43,982 nucleotides of DNA from Patescibacteria group bacterium (GTDB lineage: Bacteria > Patescibacteriota > Gracilibacteria > UBA1369 > 2-02-FULL-48-14): NCBI GenBank assembly GCA_018816805.1, contig JAHIVE010000041.1:1-43982 (forward strand). Direction: 5' to 3'. Under the pieces are notes generated by a model, which was not told the origin of the DNA, did not search any database, and worked only from the letters and a program-made list of their open reading frames with translations. Position numbers and translations under genes: made by a program. Position 1 is the stretch's first letter; each line of letters opens with the position of its first letter. This document shows positions 1 through 8,271 of this stretch, in pieces.

Positions 1-235
1 TCAAGTTTTTTTTCGCCATTGCGGTGATCTTCCCCCCGAACTTTTTAGGGTTTTTAGATAGGGTTCGCAGTGCGCGAGCCGTCATTTTCAGTTTGACAGA
101 CTCTCCGGTTGTTGGGTCAACAACGGTTTTTGTGATTAGATTTGGAAGAAATCTTCTCTTTGTCTTGCGATTTGAGTGGGAAACGTTGTGTCCCGACTTA
201 GGTCTCGCTCCGGTAAGGTCGCAAACTCTAGACAT
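1..235 (-). CDS. rpmB: Ribosomal protein L28, 3' end cut by the window edge
   Basis: This gene encodes a protein of the large ribosomal subunit. Read on the minus strand from the ATG at 235, it gives 78 codons starting MSRVCDLTGARPKSGHNVSH. That is the L28 signature (CxLTGxxPxxGxNVSH), followed by the basic stretch NRKTKRRFLPNL and the segment SVKLKMTARALRTLSK typical of the family. Bacterial L28 is usually 60-80 residues, so only the last residues and the stop are missing. L28 often keeps a pair of zinc-binding CxxC motifs; only the first Cys of the N-terminal region is seen here. A consensus-like promoter lies just upstream at 259-287. The gene is divergent from the membrane protease that starts at 301. 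Confidence 0.9.
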   Translation of the reverse strand, partial: MSRVCDLTGARPKSGHNVSHSNRKTKRRFLPNLITKTVVDPTTGESVKLKMTARALRTLSKNPKKFGGKITAMAKKNL

Positions 236-258
236 GTTATTTTTTTAAATGCTGAGGT

Positions 259-287
259 ATCTTAATAGCGAACTAATGATTTGACAA
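259..287 (-). promoter_or_regulatory. Promoter of rpmB
   Basis: On the minus strand there is TTGTCA (282-287), a 17-base spacer, then TAAGAT (259-264). Transcription should start near 252, about 17 bases before the rpmB ATG at 235. There is no Shine-Dalgarno sequence in between. Confidence 0.55.
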
Positions 288-300
288 GACAATTTTCAGT

Positions 301-927
301 ATGTTCCTTTCAATTTACTATCTGCTGGCTTTGGTTTTGATCCTGACGGTGCATGAATTTGCGCATGCGTGGGTGGCTTTGAGGCTTGGAGATCCGACCG
401 CTGAACGTGCCGGACGGGTTAGTTTGAATCCGCTCAAGCATTTGGATTTGCTGGGTACTTTGATGCTTTTTCTGGTTGGAATTGGGTGGGGGAAGCCGGT
501 GCCGGTGAATCCGCGGAATTTTAAAAATCCTGTGAGGGATGGCGCTTTGACGGCTTTTGCGGGCCCACTTGCGAATTTGATTTTGGCTTTTATGGCTGCA
601 TTTCCTTTATCTTACTTGCCGGAAACGTCCGCAACGGCGCCGTGGCTAGTTTTTTTTGGTGCGGTTATGGACTTGTCTTTGGTTTTGTTCTTTTTCAATA
701 TGCTGCCTTTTCCACCGCTGGACGGGTCTAAGTTTGTGAGCGTTTTTGTGCCGGTTCGCTACAGGGCAAGTTATATGGAGTTTTTGAGGACAGCAATGCC
801 GTATTTTTTGGTTTTTGTCGTTGTTGACATCTATTTGTCACCTTATATTTTTGGGGCGTCTATTGTGTGGACGGTTGTGTCCACTGCGACTTTTTGGTTA
901 AAGACGGCGATTTTACTTATAGTGTAG
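301..927 (+). CDS. Site-2 protease family membrane metalloprotease (M50)
   Basis: This is an intramembrane zinc metalloprotease of the M50 (site-2 protease) family. The zinc site is visible as HEFAHAW (His18, Glu19, His22) in the first membrane helix, and the third ligand is Asp141 in NMLPFPPLDGSK, matching the family NxxPxxxLDG motif. Several hydrophobic segments run along its 208 residues, consistent with the compact, PDZ-less M50 group that is common in bacteria; its substrates cannot be told from sequence. The ATG at 301 is directly preceded by an AT-rich stretch without a Shine-Dalgarno sequence. Its stop codon forms the first bases of a 105-base hairpin (926-1030). Confidence 0.9.
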   Translation: MFLSIYYLLALVLILTVHEFAHAWVALRLGDPTAERAGRVSLNPLKHLDLLGTLMLFLVGIGWGKPVPVNPRNFKNPVRDGALTAFAGPLANLILAFMAAFPLSYLPETSATAPWLVFFGAVMDLSLVLFFFNMLPFPPLDGSKFVSVFVPVRYRASYMEFLRTAMPYFLVFVVVDIYLSPYIFGASIVWTVVSTATFWLKTAILLIV

Positions 928-1030
928 ATTTTCTTTTTCTCCTGAAGCCGTGGAGCGTTTTAGGAAAGATCATGATCTTTCCCTTCACTTCCGGGTAAGA
1001 TGTAACGACTTCAGAGAAAAAAGAAAATCT
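926..1030. repeat. 105-base long hairpin at the protease stop codon
   Basis: The arm 926-947 (AGATTTTCTTTTTCTC then CTGAAG) is complementary to 1009-1030 (CTTCA then GAGAAAAAAGAAAATCT) with two single-base bulges, giving about 21 base pairs. Inside it is a perfect 20-base palindrome at 963-982 (GGAAAGATCATGATCTTTCC). The outer stem begins within the upstream stop codon. It could act as a strong 3' end structure or be the start of a structured RNA; no U-tract follows directly. Confidence 0.7.
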
Positions 1031-1384
1031 TAAGCTTATTGGAGATGAGTTAGGCGGGAGTTTTCGGTCCTGTAAAGTCGACATAACATTGACATTCGAG
1101 TGGGTTGTCTATAAAATGCTCCTCAGTACGACGGTGAGCGTGTAATCCACGTATGGTTTGTCAGGGCTTCGGTTCAGTTGGTGTCTTACCAACGAGACAA
1201 GTTATCCGGATCACACGCCATCGTGGTTCTTTTTTTAAGCTAATTAGGAACGAATAAACTTTGCCCGGGTAGAAATTAGGGGCTGATTTTTGTTTTAAGA
1301 AAGCCATTTTGGACCTGTAAAATGTTGAACCTGAACTTGGGTTGCGGGGGCGACGGCTTGGCGGTATGTTAGGGCAGCAAAAAG
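1031..1384 (+). other. Non-coding stretch, structured but unidentified
   Basis: About 350 bases with no convincing reading frame. Small pairings are visible, such as GTTGGT/ACCAAC around 1178-1193, and TTTGTC (near 1157) against GACAAG (1196-1201). I looked for the conserved cores of RNase P RNA, tmRNA, SRP RNA and a group II intron domain V and found none. TTAAGA (1295-1300), 17 bases, TAAAAT (1318-1323) is a weak candidate promoter for the tRNA that follows. Confidence 0.35.
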
Positions 1385-1459
1385 GCCACCTTAGCTCAGG
1401 GGTAGAGCACTCCCATGGTAAGGGAGGGGTCCCGGGTTCAATTCCCGGAGGTGGCTCCA
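1385..1459 (+). tRNA. tRNA-Thr (anticodon GGU)
   Basis: The cloverleaf is complete: acceptor GCCACCT pairs with AGGTGGC, D arm GCTC/GAGC, anticodon stem CTCCC/GGGAG around the loop ATGGTAA (anticodon GGT, reading ACC/ACU), and T arm CCGGG/CCCGG with TTCAATT. The CCA end is encoded (1457-1459) after discriminator T. Confidence 0.95.
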
Positions 1460-1522
1460 AAATGTAAATATTGAAAGGGCCTTGAGGGGCTCTTAAGGGA
1501 TTCTAAAAAAACTTTGTAAAAA

Positions 1523-1550
1523 ATGACATTTTTTTTATATGTGCTAGAGT
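1523..1550 (+). promoter_or_regulatory. Candidate promoter of the small lipoprotein gene
   Basis: ATGACA (1523-1528), 16 bases, then TAGAGT (1545-1550) preceded by TGC, an extended -10. The predicted start near 1557 leaves a leader of about 23 bases before the ATG at 1580. Confidence 0.45.
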
Positions 1551-1579
1551 GTCTGAGGTATCCTTTAATTCATAACATT

Positions 1580-1810
1580 ATGAAAAAGACACTTGCGGGA
1601 ATCTTAGTACTTGTGGCGTTTATGGGCGTTGGTTGTACAGCAAAAGATTCCTTGGACCAAACATCAACTGATGTTTCAGACAATGGGTCGACAGTTAGTA
1701 CAAATGCTACTGACGAGGCTGATGCCTTGACTGATGAGCTTGATCAGATTGAGATTGATGAGGTTGAAACCAATTCGTCTCTTGATGAACTTGAAGAGCT
1801 CTCATTTTAA
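1580..1810 (+). CDS. Small acidic lipoprotein
   Basis: The 76-residue product starts MKKTLAGILVLVAFMGVGC, a lipoprotein signal peptide with a lipobox ending at Cys20. The mature part is Ser/Thr/Asp/Glu-rich, unstructured-looking and very acidic, with no recognisable domain. It is expected to be tethered to the outer face of the membrane. I chose the ATG at 1580 because the residues before it overlap a candidate promoter and the signal peptide begins there. The next gene starts 23 bases downstream and also encodes an exported protein, so the two are probably co-transcribed and end at the terminator at 2369. Confidence 0.75.
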   Translation: MKKTLAGILVLVAFMGVGCTAKDSLDQTSTDVSDNGSTVSTNATDEADALTDELDQIEIDEVETNSSLDELEELSF

Positions 1811-1833
1811 TTTATTTCCTAAATCCATTTTTT

Positions 1834-2340
1834 ATGAAAAAGATGATTCTAGGGTTCATTGTAACCTCAATGCTAGCTATTGCAGTTCCTGCAATTGCTT
1901 TTGCAGACACGTTTGCACAAGATCTTATTTCAGATATGCAAACAAAGCATGAAGAATTAAAAGCTCAGGTTGATGCTGGCGAACTTACCAAAGAAGAAGC
2001 TTTGGATACTTGGTACGGGCTTCTTGATGAGGCACGCGCTGACATTCAATCACACTTTGATGATCGAATGGTTAAAGCTCAAGAAAGACTTCACAATCTT
2101 GAAGCTATTGATCCTGAAAAGGCAGCTGAGCTACAAGCACGTTTTGATATTGTAACCGGAAGACGTGCTCAGATGCTTGCTGAAAGAAACAGAATTGTTG
2201 AGCAACTTATGAATGGAGAAATTACTCGTGTTGAGGCTCAGCAAATGAGAATAACTATTAGGCAACAACAGTTGGACAACATTGCAGATGTTAGACAAAC
2301 AATGCAGGACAGAAGAGAAACAAGAAGATCTAACAGATAA
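1834..2340 (+). CDS. Exported helical (coiled-coil) protein of unknown function
   Basis: The 168-residue product begins with a Sec signal peptide (MKKMILGFIVTSMLAIAVPAIAFA, cleavage expected after AFA). The rest is nearly all helical, rich in Glu, Ala, Arg and Gln, with heptad-like spacing and an Arg-rich end (RRETRRSNR). The layout recalls small periplasmic helical proteins of the CpxP/Spy type, but I see no LTxxQ motif, so that family is not claimed. It follows the small lipoprotein by 23 bases and is closed by a clear intrinsic terminator. It may be an extracytoplasmic or wall-associated protein. Confidence 0.75.
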   Translation: MKKMILGFIVTSMLAIAVPAIAFADTFAQDLISDMQTKHEELKAQVDAGELTKEEALDTWYGLLDEARADIQSHFDDRMVKAQERLHNLEAIDPEKAAELQARFDIVTGRRAQMLAERNRIVEQLMNGEITRVEAQQMRITIRQQQLDNIADVRQTMQDRRETRRSNR

Positions 2341-2368
2341 TCAAGAGAAATTAGAGAATAGATTTAGG

Positions 2369-2400
2369 ACGGGCCCCTCGCAAGAGGGGCCCGTTTGTCT
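2369..2400 (+). terminator. Intrinsic terminator
   Basis: Perfect 11-base-pair stem ACGGGCCCCTC (2369-2379) with GAGGGGCCCGT (2384-2394), tetraloop GCAA, then the T-rich run TTGTCTTTGTCTTT. It ends the operon of the two small exported proteins. Confidence 0.9.
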
Positions 2401-2495
2401 TTGTCTTTGCCTTTTTCTATCTGCAATTCGCAGGGGAAAGCGCCGGAAAGCTTGCACTTTACTTTTATTTGTGGTGTGGTACAGTTTCTTTTACT

Positions 2496-4184
2496 ATGAG
2501 AAATCCTGTTACATCCATGATTGGGAACACCTGGAAATATGCCAAAGGGCATAGAGGTATGTTGATTTTGTATTTTTTGCTGTCGGTGGCGGGGAATGTG
2601 GTGATTTTGTTTGAGCCGTATGTTTTTGGAAGGATTTTGAGTGTGATTCAAGAGGGGGGCGAGAATTTGCTGCACCAGGTTGTTGTATATCTGATTATTT
2701 TGGCGGCTTTGCCCGGAGGTTATTGGATGTTTCTTGGAGTTTCGAGGGTTTTGGAGCAGATGACGGCGTTTAGGATTCAGGGAAATTATGATAAGTCGGC
2801 AATGGAGGCGCTTTTTGGATTGCCGGTGGAATGGCACAGGTCGCATCATTCGGGGAAAAATATTGATAAATTCCAGAGAGCGGGGCGGTCGCTTTATGAA
2901 TTTTCTTCAGATAGTTTTATGCTTGTGCAGATTGTGGTTATGCTGATTGGGGCATTTGTGATGTTGTTTTTTGTGAAATTTTATATTGGGATTGTGGCGG
3001 CTTTGGTTGCCGTGGTGGCTTTTACGGTGGTGATTCTTTTTGATGTTGTTCTTACAAAACAATATAAAAAATTAAATACTTATTATAATAAGATCGCTGC
3101 GGTGGCTTTTGACTATCTTTCCAACGTGTTTACGGTTTTGACGATGCGTTTTGAGGGGAGTGCGACAAAAGAATATTTAAGACGATTTTATGAGCTGTTC
3201 GCCTTGTTTAAGAAAAACCGGATTTTGAATGAATGCAAGTGGGCAAGTGTGACTTTTTTGATTACAGTGATGACGCTTGGGGTTGTTGCGTATGAAATAA
3301 TTTCTGCGGTGCAGACCGGAGAGGTGATTTTGGTGGGCACGCTTTATACGATTTATGCGTATATGGATAGAATTGGGCATGAATTTTATCAGTTTGCTTG
3401 GAGGTATAGTGATATTGTTCGGTTTGATGCGGCGCTTGCTTCCGCGGAGAATATTTTCAAGGATTATGACAGGTTGGGCAGAAAAGAGATTGCGGCGGCA
3501 CCAAAAAAGTGGCGGGAAATAAAGGTTGAAGGTATGCATTTTACGTATGAGGATGAAAAAAAGGTTAAGCATCAAATAAAAGATATTAATTTGACAATTG
3601 CGCGAGGTGAGAAAATTGCCTTTGTTGGAGAAAGCGGTTGCGGGAAGAGTACGGTTTTGGGGCTTCTTAGAGGTATTTTTAAGGCGAGTCGCGGGAAAGT
3701 GATTGTGGACGGAGCTTTGATGCCAAAGGGACTTTATCATTTGGCGGAAATTTCAACTTTGATGCCGCAGGAACCGGAAATTTTTGAGAATACCATTCGT
3801 TATAATGTGGCCATGGGCTTGTCGGTTTCGAGTGCAAAAATTGAGAAATATTTGAAACTGGCCAGATTTTATAAAGTTTTGGCAAAATTGCCTGCCGGAT
3901 TGGAGACAAACATTGCTGAAAAGGGAGTAAATTTGAGTGGTGGTGAAAAACAGAGGCTTGCGCTTGCGCGAGGGCTTTTGGCTAGCGAAACCAGTGATAT
4001 TTTACTCATGGATGAGCCAACAAGTAGCGTGGATATGCATAATGAGAGAGCGATTTTTGAGGGGATTTTCAGAGAATTTTCAGATAAAACAGTTATTGCA
4101 ACAGTGCATAGGCTTTCGCTTTTACCTATGTTTGATAGAGTTTATTATTTTGAGAGTGGAAGGTTGGTGAGAGTGGAGGGGTAG
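2496..4184 (+). CDS. ABC transporter, fused permease and ATPase (exporter type)
   Basis: This is a half-transporter with an N-terminal transmembrane domain of about six helices (residues 1-340) and a C-terminal ATPase. The ATPase shows Walker A GESGCGKST (near residue 378), signature LSGGEKQR (near 479), Walker B ILLMDEPTSSVD and the switch His in TVHR. It should work as a homodimer, or pair with a partner not in this window, exporting a lipid, peptide or drug; the substrate cannot be read from sequence. I chose the ATG at 2496 over an upstream GTG-type start because MRNPVTSM leads straight into the first membrane domain and the ATG has the AT-rich upstream context seen at other genes here. 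The promoter of the next gene lies in its last codons. Confidence 0.9.
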   Translation: MRNPVTSMIGNTWKYAKGHRGMLILYFLLSVAGNVVILFEPYVFGRILSVIQEGGENLLHQVVVYLIILAALPGGYWMFLGVSRVLEQMTAFRIQGNYDKSAMEALFGLPVEWHRSHHSGKNIDKFQRAGRSLYEFSSDSFMLVQIVVMLIGAFVMLFFVKFYIGIVAALVAVVAFTVVILFDVVLTKQYKKLNTYYNKIAAVAFDYLSNVFTVLTMRFEGSATKEYLRRFYELFALFKKNRILNECKWASVTFLITVMTLGVVAYEIISAVQTGEVILVGTLYTIYAYMDRIGHEFYQFAWRYSDIVRFDAALASAENIFKDYDRLGRKEIAAAPKKWREIKVEGMHFTYEDEKKVKHQIKDINLTIARGEKIAFVGESGCGKSTVLGLLRGIFKASRGKVIVDGALMPKGLYHLAEISTLMPQEPEIFENTIRYNVAMGLSVSSAKIEKYLKLARFYKVLAKLPAGLETNIAEKGVNLSGGEKQRLALARGLLASETSDILLMDEPTSSVDMHNERAIFEGIFREFSDKTVIATVHRLSLLPMFDRVYYFESGRLVRVEG

Positions 4185-4192
4185 TGTATAAT
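4164..4192 (+). promoter_or_regulatory. Promoter of the first PAS histidine kinase
   Basis: TTGGTG (4164-4169), 17 bases, TATAAT (4187-4192). It overlaps the end of the ABC transporter gene. The expected start near 4199 gives a leader of about 28 bases before the ATG at 4227. Confidence 0.6.
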
Positions 4193-4226
4193 CTGTTCTG
4201 GTTTTATTTCTTTCGTGTATACGCCC

Positions 4227-7200
4227 ATGAAAGCCAACCAGGAAAAACTTCAAGCATTTGTATTTTTTGCGCTGATGCTTTTTTTGCTTGTTACTTTTAT
4301 TGTGAGTTTGGCGTTTTCAGTTTCAAAGTTCTATATGGAGAAGAATGTTTCAGTTGAGATTGAAACTGTGGAACCTATTGTTGATGCGTTTTTTTTGAGC
4401 AATCCAATTACGGAATATCAGATAGCAAGTTATGATACTAAAAGTGTTCAAGATTTATTTGTTGGTCTTACTGATTATTTCCGCTCTTTTGGGTACGTTA
4501 AGGGAATCAACTTATATAATACTTCAGGGGTCTTAATTTGGTCTGATTTTTATTTTGAAGGGATTGGTGAAGTATTTCAGAATGAGAGTATTGAAGTAGT
4601 AAAAAATGGCGAGGTAATGAATATGCACCATAGAGTTGCCCAGTCTTCTGATGCAATGTTTCAGTACTTGGGGCGCATTATTGATTCCAAAATGATGAAT
4701 GCAGTTTATGTACCGGTTTTTGATGAAAATGAACATGTTTTAGCAGTTGTTCAAATATTTCTTGATCATTCGGATGTTTTGTCTGCTGTTCGTCGGGTTC
4801 AAGGTACAGTAATAATTTTAGTTATTCTTGTGGCCGGAATTTTCTTTGGAGTGTTTAAGTTTGTTTTTGGCGCATTATTTCTGAAAATTGAAGGAGATAG
4901 AAGAAAATTTCAAGCAATTTTTCGAGATGCTCCAATTGGTATTTATACTTTAGATTCGAATGGAGTGATAGAAACTTTTAATCCGAAAATGTTAGAGCTA
5001 AGTGGAGATGAGAAAGCAAGTGATGTTATTGGTTTAAGCGCATTATCTTTGCCCTCTTATGTTAAGGCTGGTTTGGTTCCCTATTTTCAGAGGGGTCTGA
5101 AAGGTGAATATTTTGAAGTTCCTGAAGCAGAATATGTGTCTTTTTTGGAGAAAAAGAAAACGTATCGTCATTATAGGGGGGTACCATTATTTAAAGAGGA
5201 TGGGAAAACTCTTGATAGTCTTTTGTTGGTTGTTGAGGATGTTACCGAGAGAGTTAATTTGAGAAAAAAACTTGAGGAAACTGTTAGAAATTTGGATGCA
5301 AGAGTGAAAGAGCAGATTGGGGATCTCAAGGAATCAGAAGAAAAATATAGGAATTTGTTTGAGGGCTCGCAGAATCCAATTACTATTTTGGACAGAGATG
5401 GTGTCGTTTTAGATATCAACTCAAAGAGTGCTGAAGATTTGGGACATTCTGTAGATGAATGTATTGGGAAAACAATTTTTCAACTTTTACCGGTTTTGGA
5501 TGAATCTCTCAGGGATGATTATAGGAAAGTGGTTGACAATGGAGAGATTATTGAGCAAGAAAGACTTGTGCATCTGCCGAAAGGTGACAGATGGTTTTGG
5601 AGTGTTAGTCAGCCAATATTTGATGAAAATGGAATTAGATATGCGGTTCAGAATATTTCTTATGACATTACAGATAGAAAGGCGGCAGAGATGGAAATTG
5701 TTGAAAATGAGGAGAGGTATAGAAGTATTGTTGAGAATACGAGAGAAGTGATTGTTCTTACAAAATTGGATGGGAAAATTTCATTTATTAGTCCTTCATG
5801 TAAGAAGGTTTTTGGTTGGAGCAAAGAGGATCTTGAGGGGAGAGTTTATGCATTGGTGTATCCTAGTGATGCGGGGAAGTTGAAAGAGATTTTTGAAAAA
5901 GCGGCGATAGGCGAAGCGGGTCAAAATGTTGAGTATAGAATAATTACAAAGGATAAAGAAATTAAATGGGTTGAACATTCATGGTCGCCAATTTTTAAAG
6001 AGGGTGTTTTTGATACTGTAGATAGTGTTTTGAGTGATGTAACTGAGAGGAAAATGGCAGAATTTAATTTAAAGAGAGAAAAAGAAATTGCGCAGAGTTA
6101 CTTGAATATTGTGGGAGTTATGATTGTTGTTCTCAATGTTGATGGAACGGTTGCACTTATTAATCAACGGGGAGCTGAGATTTTGGGTTATACTGTTGAT
6201 GAAATTATTGGGAAAGATTGGTTCTCTAATTTTTTGCCTAAGGCGATTTATAATGAAATAAGGGAAGTTTTTGGAAGTATGATGAGGGGTGAGGTTGAAG
6301 CTGTTGAACAGTACGATAACCCAATAATAACAAAATCAGGGGAACAGAGAATGATTCATTGGCACAACTCTGTGATTAGGGATGAAAGTGGAAAAAATAT
6401 TTCAGCGGTTTCGTCGGGTGAAGATGTTACGGATCGCAATAAAATGATTGAAGATTTGAAGTTACTTGAGGAAAGAAATAGAACTCTTCTTAACTCTACT
6501 CCAGACACAATTAAACTTTTTGATTTAGCTGGTCATGTTATATTTATGAATCAAACTGGTATGCGCGAATATGGGTTTAAGAATATGGAAGAATTAATAG
6601 ATTTTGATTTTTATAAGACTATTGATCATGAATATCTACCTCAGGTTCGTGTTGCTATGGATAAGGCAATGAGTGGGGAAATTGAAACTTTAGATGTAAA
6701 GAGAGTGTGCACTGTAAAGGCTGAATATTGTTTAAATAGAGAGTGGACCAAGATTACTTTTGCACCAATTTATAATGGAGATAAGGTTGTTAATGTTCTT
6801 GTAGTTTCTAGAGATGTTACTGAAATAAGAAAAAATGCCGTCCAGTTGGAGAATTTGGATAAGTTGAAATCAAGGTTTATTTCCGTATTAACTCACGTGA
6901 CTAGAACACCTTTGAGTGAAATTAGATGGGGTCTTGAGACGTTATTGTCCGGGGATTTTGGTGAAATGTCTAAACAGGAGGAGTCGTTTTTAAGGAGGAT
7001 TTTGGAGAATGAGGAGAGTATTTTGCAGCTTATTACCAATATGAATTTAATTTTGGATTTTGAGCGAAATACAGCTGTTTTGGAAAAGGCTCCAATTTCA
7101 ATTGTTAGTTTGGTAAATTCAGTTGTTCAAAGGCATACGCATGAGTGCAAGTTAAAAGGCATTCACTGTGTTTTGCAAAATACGGATTTGCAGGAGGTTA

Positions 7201-7547
7201 TTGTTAATGTTGATGCGGAGAAAATTCGTGTTTTGTTTGAGTCGCTTTTAAATAATGCGCTGAGGTATTCAGAGGATGGAGATACTGTGACGGTTTCTTT
7301 TTTGCAAACTGAAAACGAAATAACAGTTATGGTAAAGGATGAGGGAATTGGTATTCCAGCGGCTGAACAATCAAATATTTTCCAGAGGTTCTTTAGAGCT
7401 TCAAATGCTTTTTCAGTTTATACGGGAGGGGCCGGACTCAGCTTGTATATTGTGAGAGCAATAGTGAAAATGCACGGGGGTAGGGTTGGTTTTGAAAGTG
7501 AGGAGGGCAAGGGTAGTTCTTTTTGGTTTTCATTACCAATTGGTTGA
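4227..7547 (+). CDS. Multi-PAS sensor histidine kinase
   Basis: This 1106-residue membrane sensor kinase has, in order: a membrane helix (about 10-34), an extracytoplasmic sensor part (35-193), a second helix (194-218), about five PAS domains (229-865, several ending in the typical DVTER/DITDR strand), a dimerisation/phosphoacceptor region with His890 in FISVLTHVTRTPLSEI, and a HATPase domain with N-box (LLNNALRYSEDG) and G-box (DEGIGIP, GGAGLSLYIV). The acidic residue that normally follows the phosphoacceptor His (HE/HD) is Val. No response regulator lies beside it. The gene has its own promoter, and its TGA overlaps the ATG of the next gene by one base. A paralogue lies at 12577. An upstream GTG at 4215 is possible; ATG 4227 is preferred. 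Confidence 0.92.
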   Translation: MKANQEKLQAFVFFALMLFLLVTFIVSLAFSVSKFYMEKNVSVEIETVEPIVDAFFLSNPITEYQIASYDTKSVQDLFVGLTDYFRSFGYVKGINLYNTSGVLIWSDFYFEGIGEVFQNESIEVVKNGEVMNMHHRVAQSSDAMFQYLGRIIDSKMMNAVYVPVFDENEHVLAVVQIFLDHSDVLSAVRRVQGTVIILVILVAGIFFGVFKFVFGALFLKIEGDRRKFQAIFRDAPIGIYTLDSNGVIETFNPKMLELSGDEKASDVIGLSALSLPSYVKAGLVPYFQRGLKGEYFEVPEAEYVSFLEKKKTYRHYRGVPLFKEDGKTLDSLLLVVEDVTERVNLRKKLEETVRNLDARVKEQIGDLKESEEKYRNLFEGSQNPITILDRDGVVLDINSKSAEDLGHSVDECIGKTIFQLLPVLDESLRDDYRKVVDNGEIIEQERLVHLPKGDRWFWSVSQPIFDENGIRYAVQNISYDITDRKAAEMEIVENEERYRSIVENTREVIVLTKLDGKISFISPSCKKVFGWSKEDLEGRVYALVYPSDAGKLKEIFEKAAIGEAGQNVEYRIITKDKEIKWVEHSWSPIFKEGVFDTVDSVLSDVTERKMAEFNLKREKEIAQSYLNIVGVMIVVLNVDGTVALINQRGAEILGYTVDEIIGKDWFSNFLPKAIYNEIREVFGSMMRGEVEAVEQYDNPIITKSGEQRMIHWHNSVIRDESGKNISAVSSGEDVTDRNKMIEDLKLLEERNRTLLNSTPDTIKLFDLAGHVIFMNQTGMREYGFKNMEELIDFDFYKTIDHEYLPQVRVAMDKAMSGEIETLDVKRVCTVKAEYCLNREWTKITFAPIYNGDKVVNVLVVSRDVTEIRKNAVQLENLDKLKSRFISVLTHVTRTPLSEIRWGLETLLSGDFGEMSKQEESFLRRILENEESILQLITNMNLILDFERNTAVLEKAPISIVSLVNSVVQRHTHECKLKGIHCVLQNTDLQEVIVNVDAEKIRVLFESLLNNALRYSEDGDTVTVSFLQTENEITVMVKDEGIGIPAAEQSNIFQRFFRASNAFSVYTGGAGLSLYIVRAIVKMHGGRVGFESEEGKGSSFWFSLPIG

Positions 7548-8239
7548 TGAGGAGACTTTTAGAAGTTGATGCACTTAGGGGACTTGCTATTGTGATGATG
7601 ATTATTTACCACCTTGCTTTTGATTTAAATTATTTGGAGGTGATTCATGCTGATGTTGACAATGGATTTTGGTTTGTTTGGGTTAGAATAGTGCAGTTTT
7701 TATTTTTGGGGATTTGCGGAGTTTCCGTTTATTTGTCCAAGCGTGGTTTTAAGGGACAGCTGGAGAGGGGATTTAAAATTTTTATGGCGGGTATGCTAGT
7801 TTCGTTTGTTACTTGGGTTTTTGTTGGCGATGGGTATGTAAAATTTGGGATTTTACATTTAATTGGGGTTGCAGTGCCGGTTGTGGTGTTGTTTAAGAGG
7901 CGGCCGAAGGCCGCCATTGTGGCTTCCGTTGTGTCCATATTACTGGGGAGATATTTTTTGACTTTGACGCCCGAAAATCCGTATTTATTTCCTTTCGGGC
8001 TTGTTGCGGGTGGATTTTATTCGTTGGATTTTTTCCCAATTTTCCCGTGGCTTGCTGTGCCTTTGGCGGGATTGGCTACAGGGCAATTGTTGTATAAAAA
8101 GAAAAACCCGACTTTTTTAGAAATTTTTGCAAAAGTGCCGGGCCTAACATTCGTTGGAAGGCATTCGCTTTTGATTTATTTGGTGCATCAACCGGTTTTA
8201 TATTCCATTTTGTTGCTTTGCGTGAAGTGGCTTTCGTGA
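7547..8239 (+). CDS. DUF1624 / HGSNAT-like membrane acyltransferase
   Basis: The 230-residue membrane protein starts MRRLLEVDALRGLAIVMMI, then IYHLAFDLNYL. The R-x-x-x-x-D-x-x-RG start followed by a membrane helix with His is the hallmark of the heparan-alpha-glucosaminide N-acetyltransferase-like (DUF1624) family. About six to seven hydrophobic helices follow, and the end has HSLLIYLVHQPVLY, also typical of this acyltransferase fold. Members are thought to move acetyl groups from cytoplasmic acetyl-CoA to sugars outside; the substrate here is unknown. It overlaps the kinase stop by one base (TGATG), so the two are translationally coupled, and it precedes a lipoprotein and two glycosyltransferases, which fits an envelope-sugar role. 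Confidence 0.75.
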   Translation: MRRLLEVDALRGLAIVMMIIYHLAFDLNYLEVIHADVDNGFWFVWVRIVQFLFLGICGVSVYLSKRGFKGQLERGFKIFMAGMLVSFVTWVFVGDGYVKFGILHLIGVAVPVVVLFKRRPKAAIVASVVSILLGRYFLTLTPENPYLFPFGLVAGGFYSLDFFPIFPWLAVPLAGLATGQLLYKKKNPTFLEIFAKVPGLTFVGRHSLLIYLVHQPVLYSILLLCVKWLS

Positions 8240-8271
8240 TAGGCTGAATGGCGCAACATTATCAATTCATT

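Noticed and set aside
24..248. Plus-strand frame of 74 residues at the window start
   Set aside because: It is the opposite strand of rpmB, whose L28 motifs are clear.
281..286. TTGACA just before the protease gene
   Set aside because: It lies 15 bases before the ATG, with no -10 possible upstream of the start; it overlaps the minus-strand rpmB promoter.
1279..1315. GGGGCTGATTTTT resembling the 5' end of tmRNA
   Set aside because: No tag frame, no tmRNA 3' half; the next structure is a complete tRNA-Thr.
1161..1460. Minus-strand frame of 99 residues, starting MEPPPGIEPGTPPLP
   Set aside because: It is the well-known false protein read from the antisense of a tRNA gene (tRNA-Thr).
7540..7550. 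UGA recoded as Gly (Gracilibacteria-type code)
   Set aside because: UGA acts as a stop at many ATGA/TGATG junctions, and tRNA-Trp has anticodon CCA.
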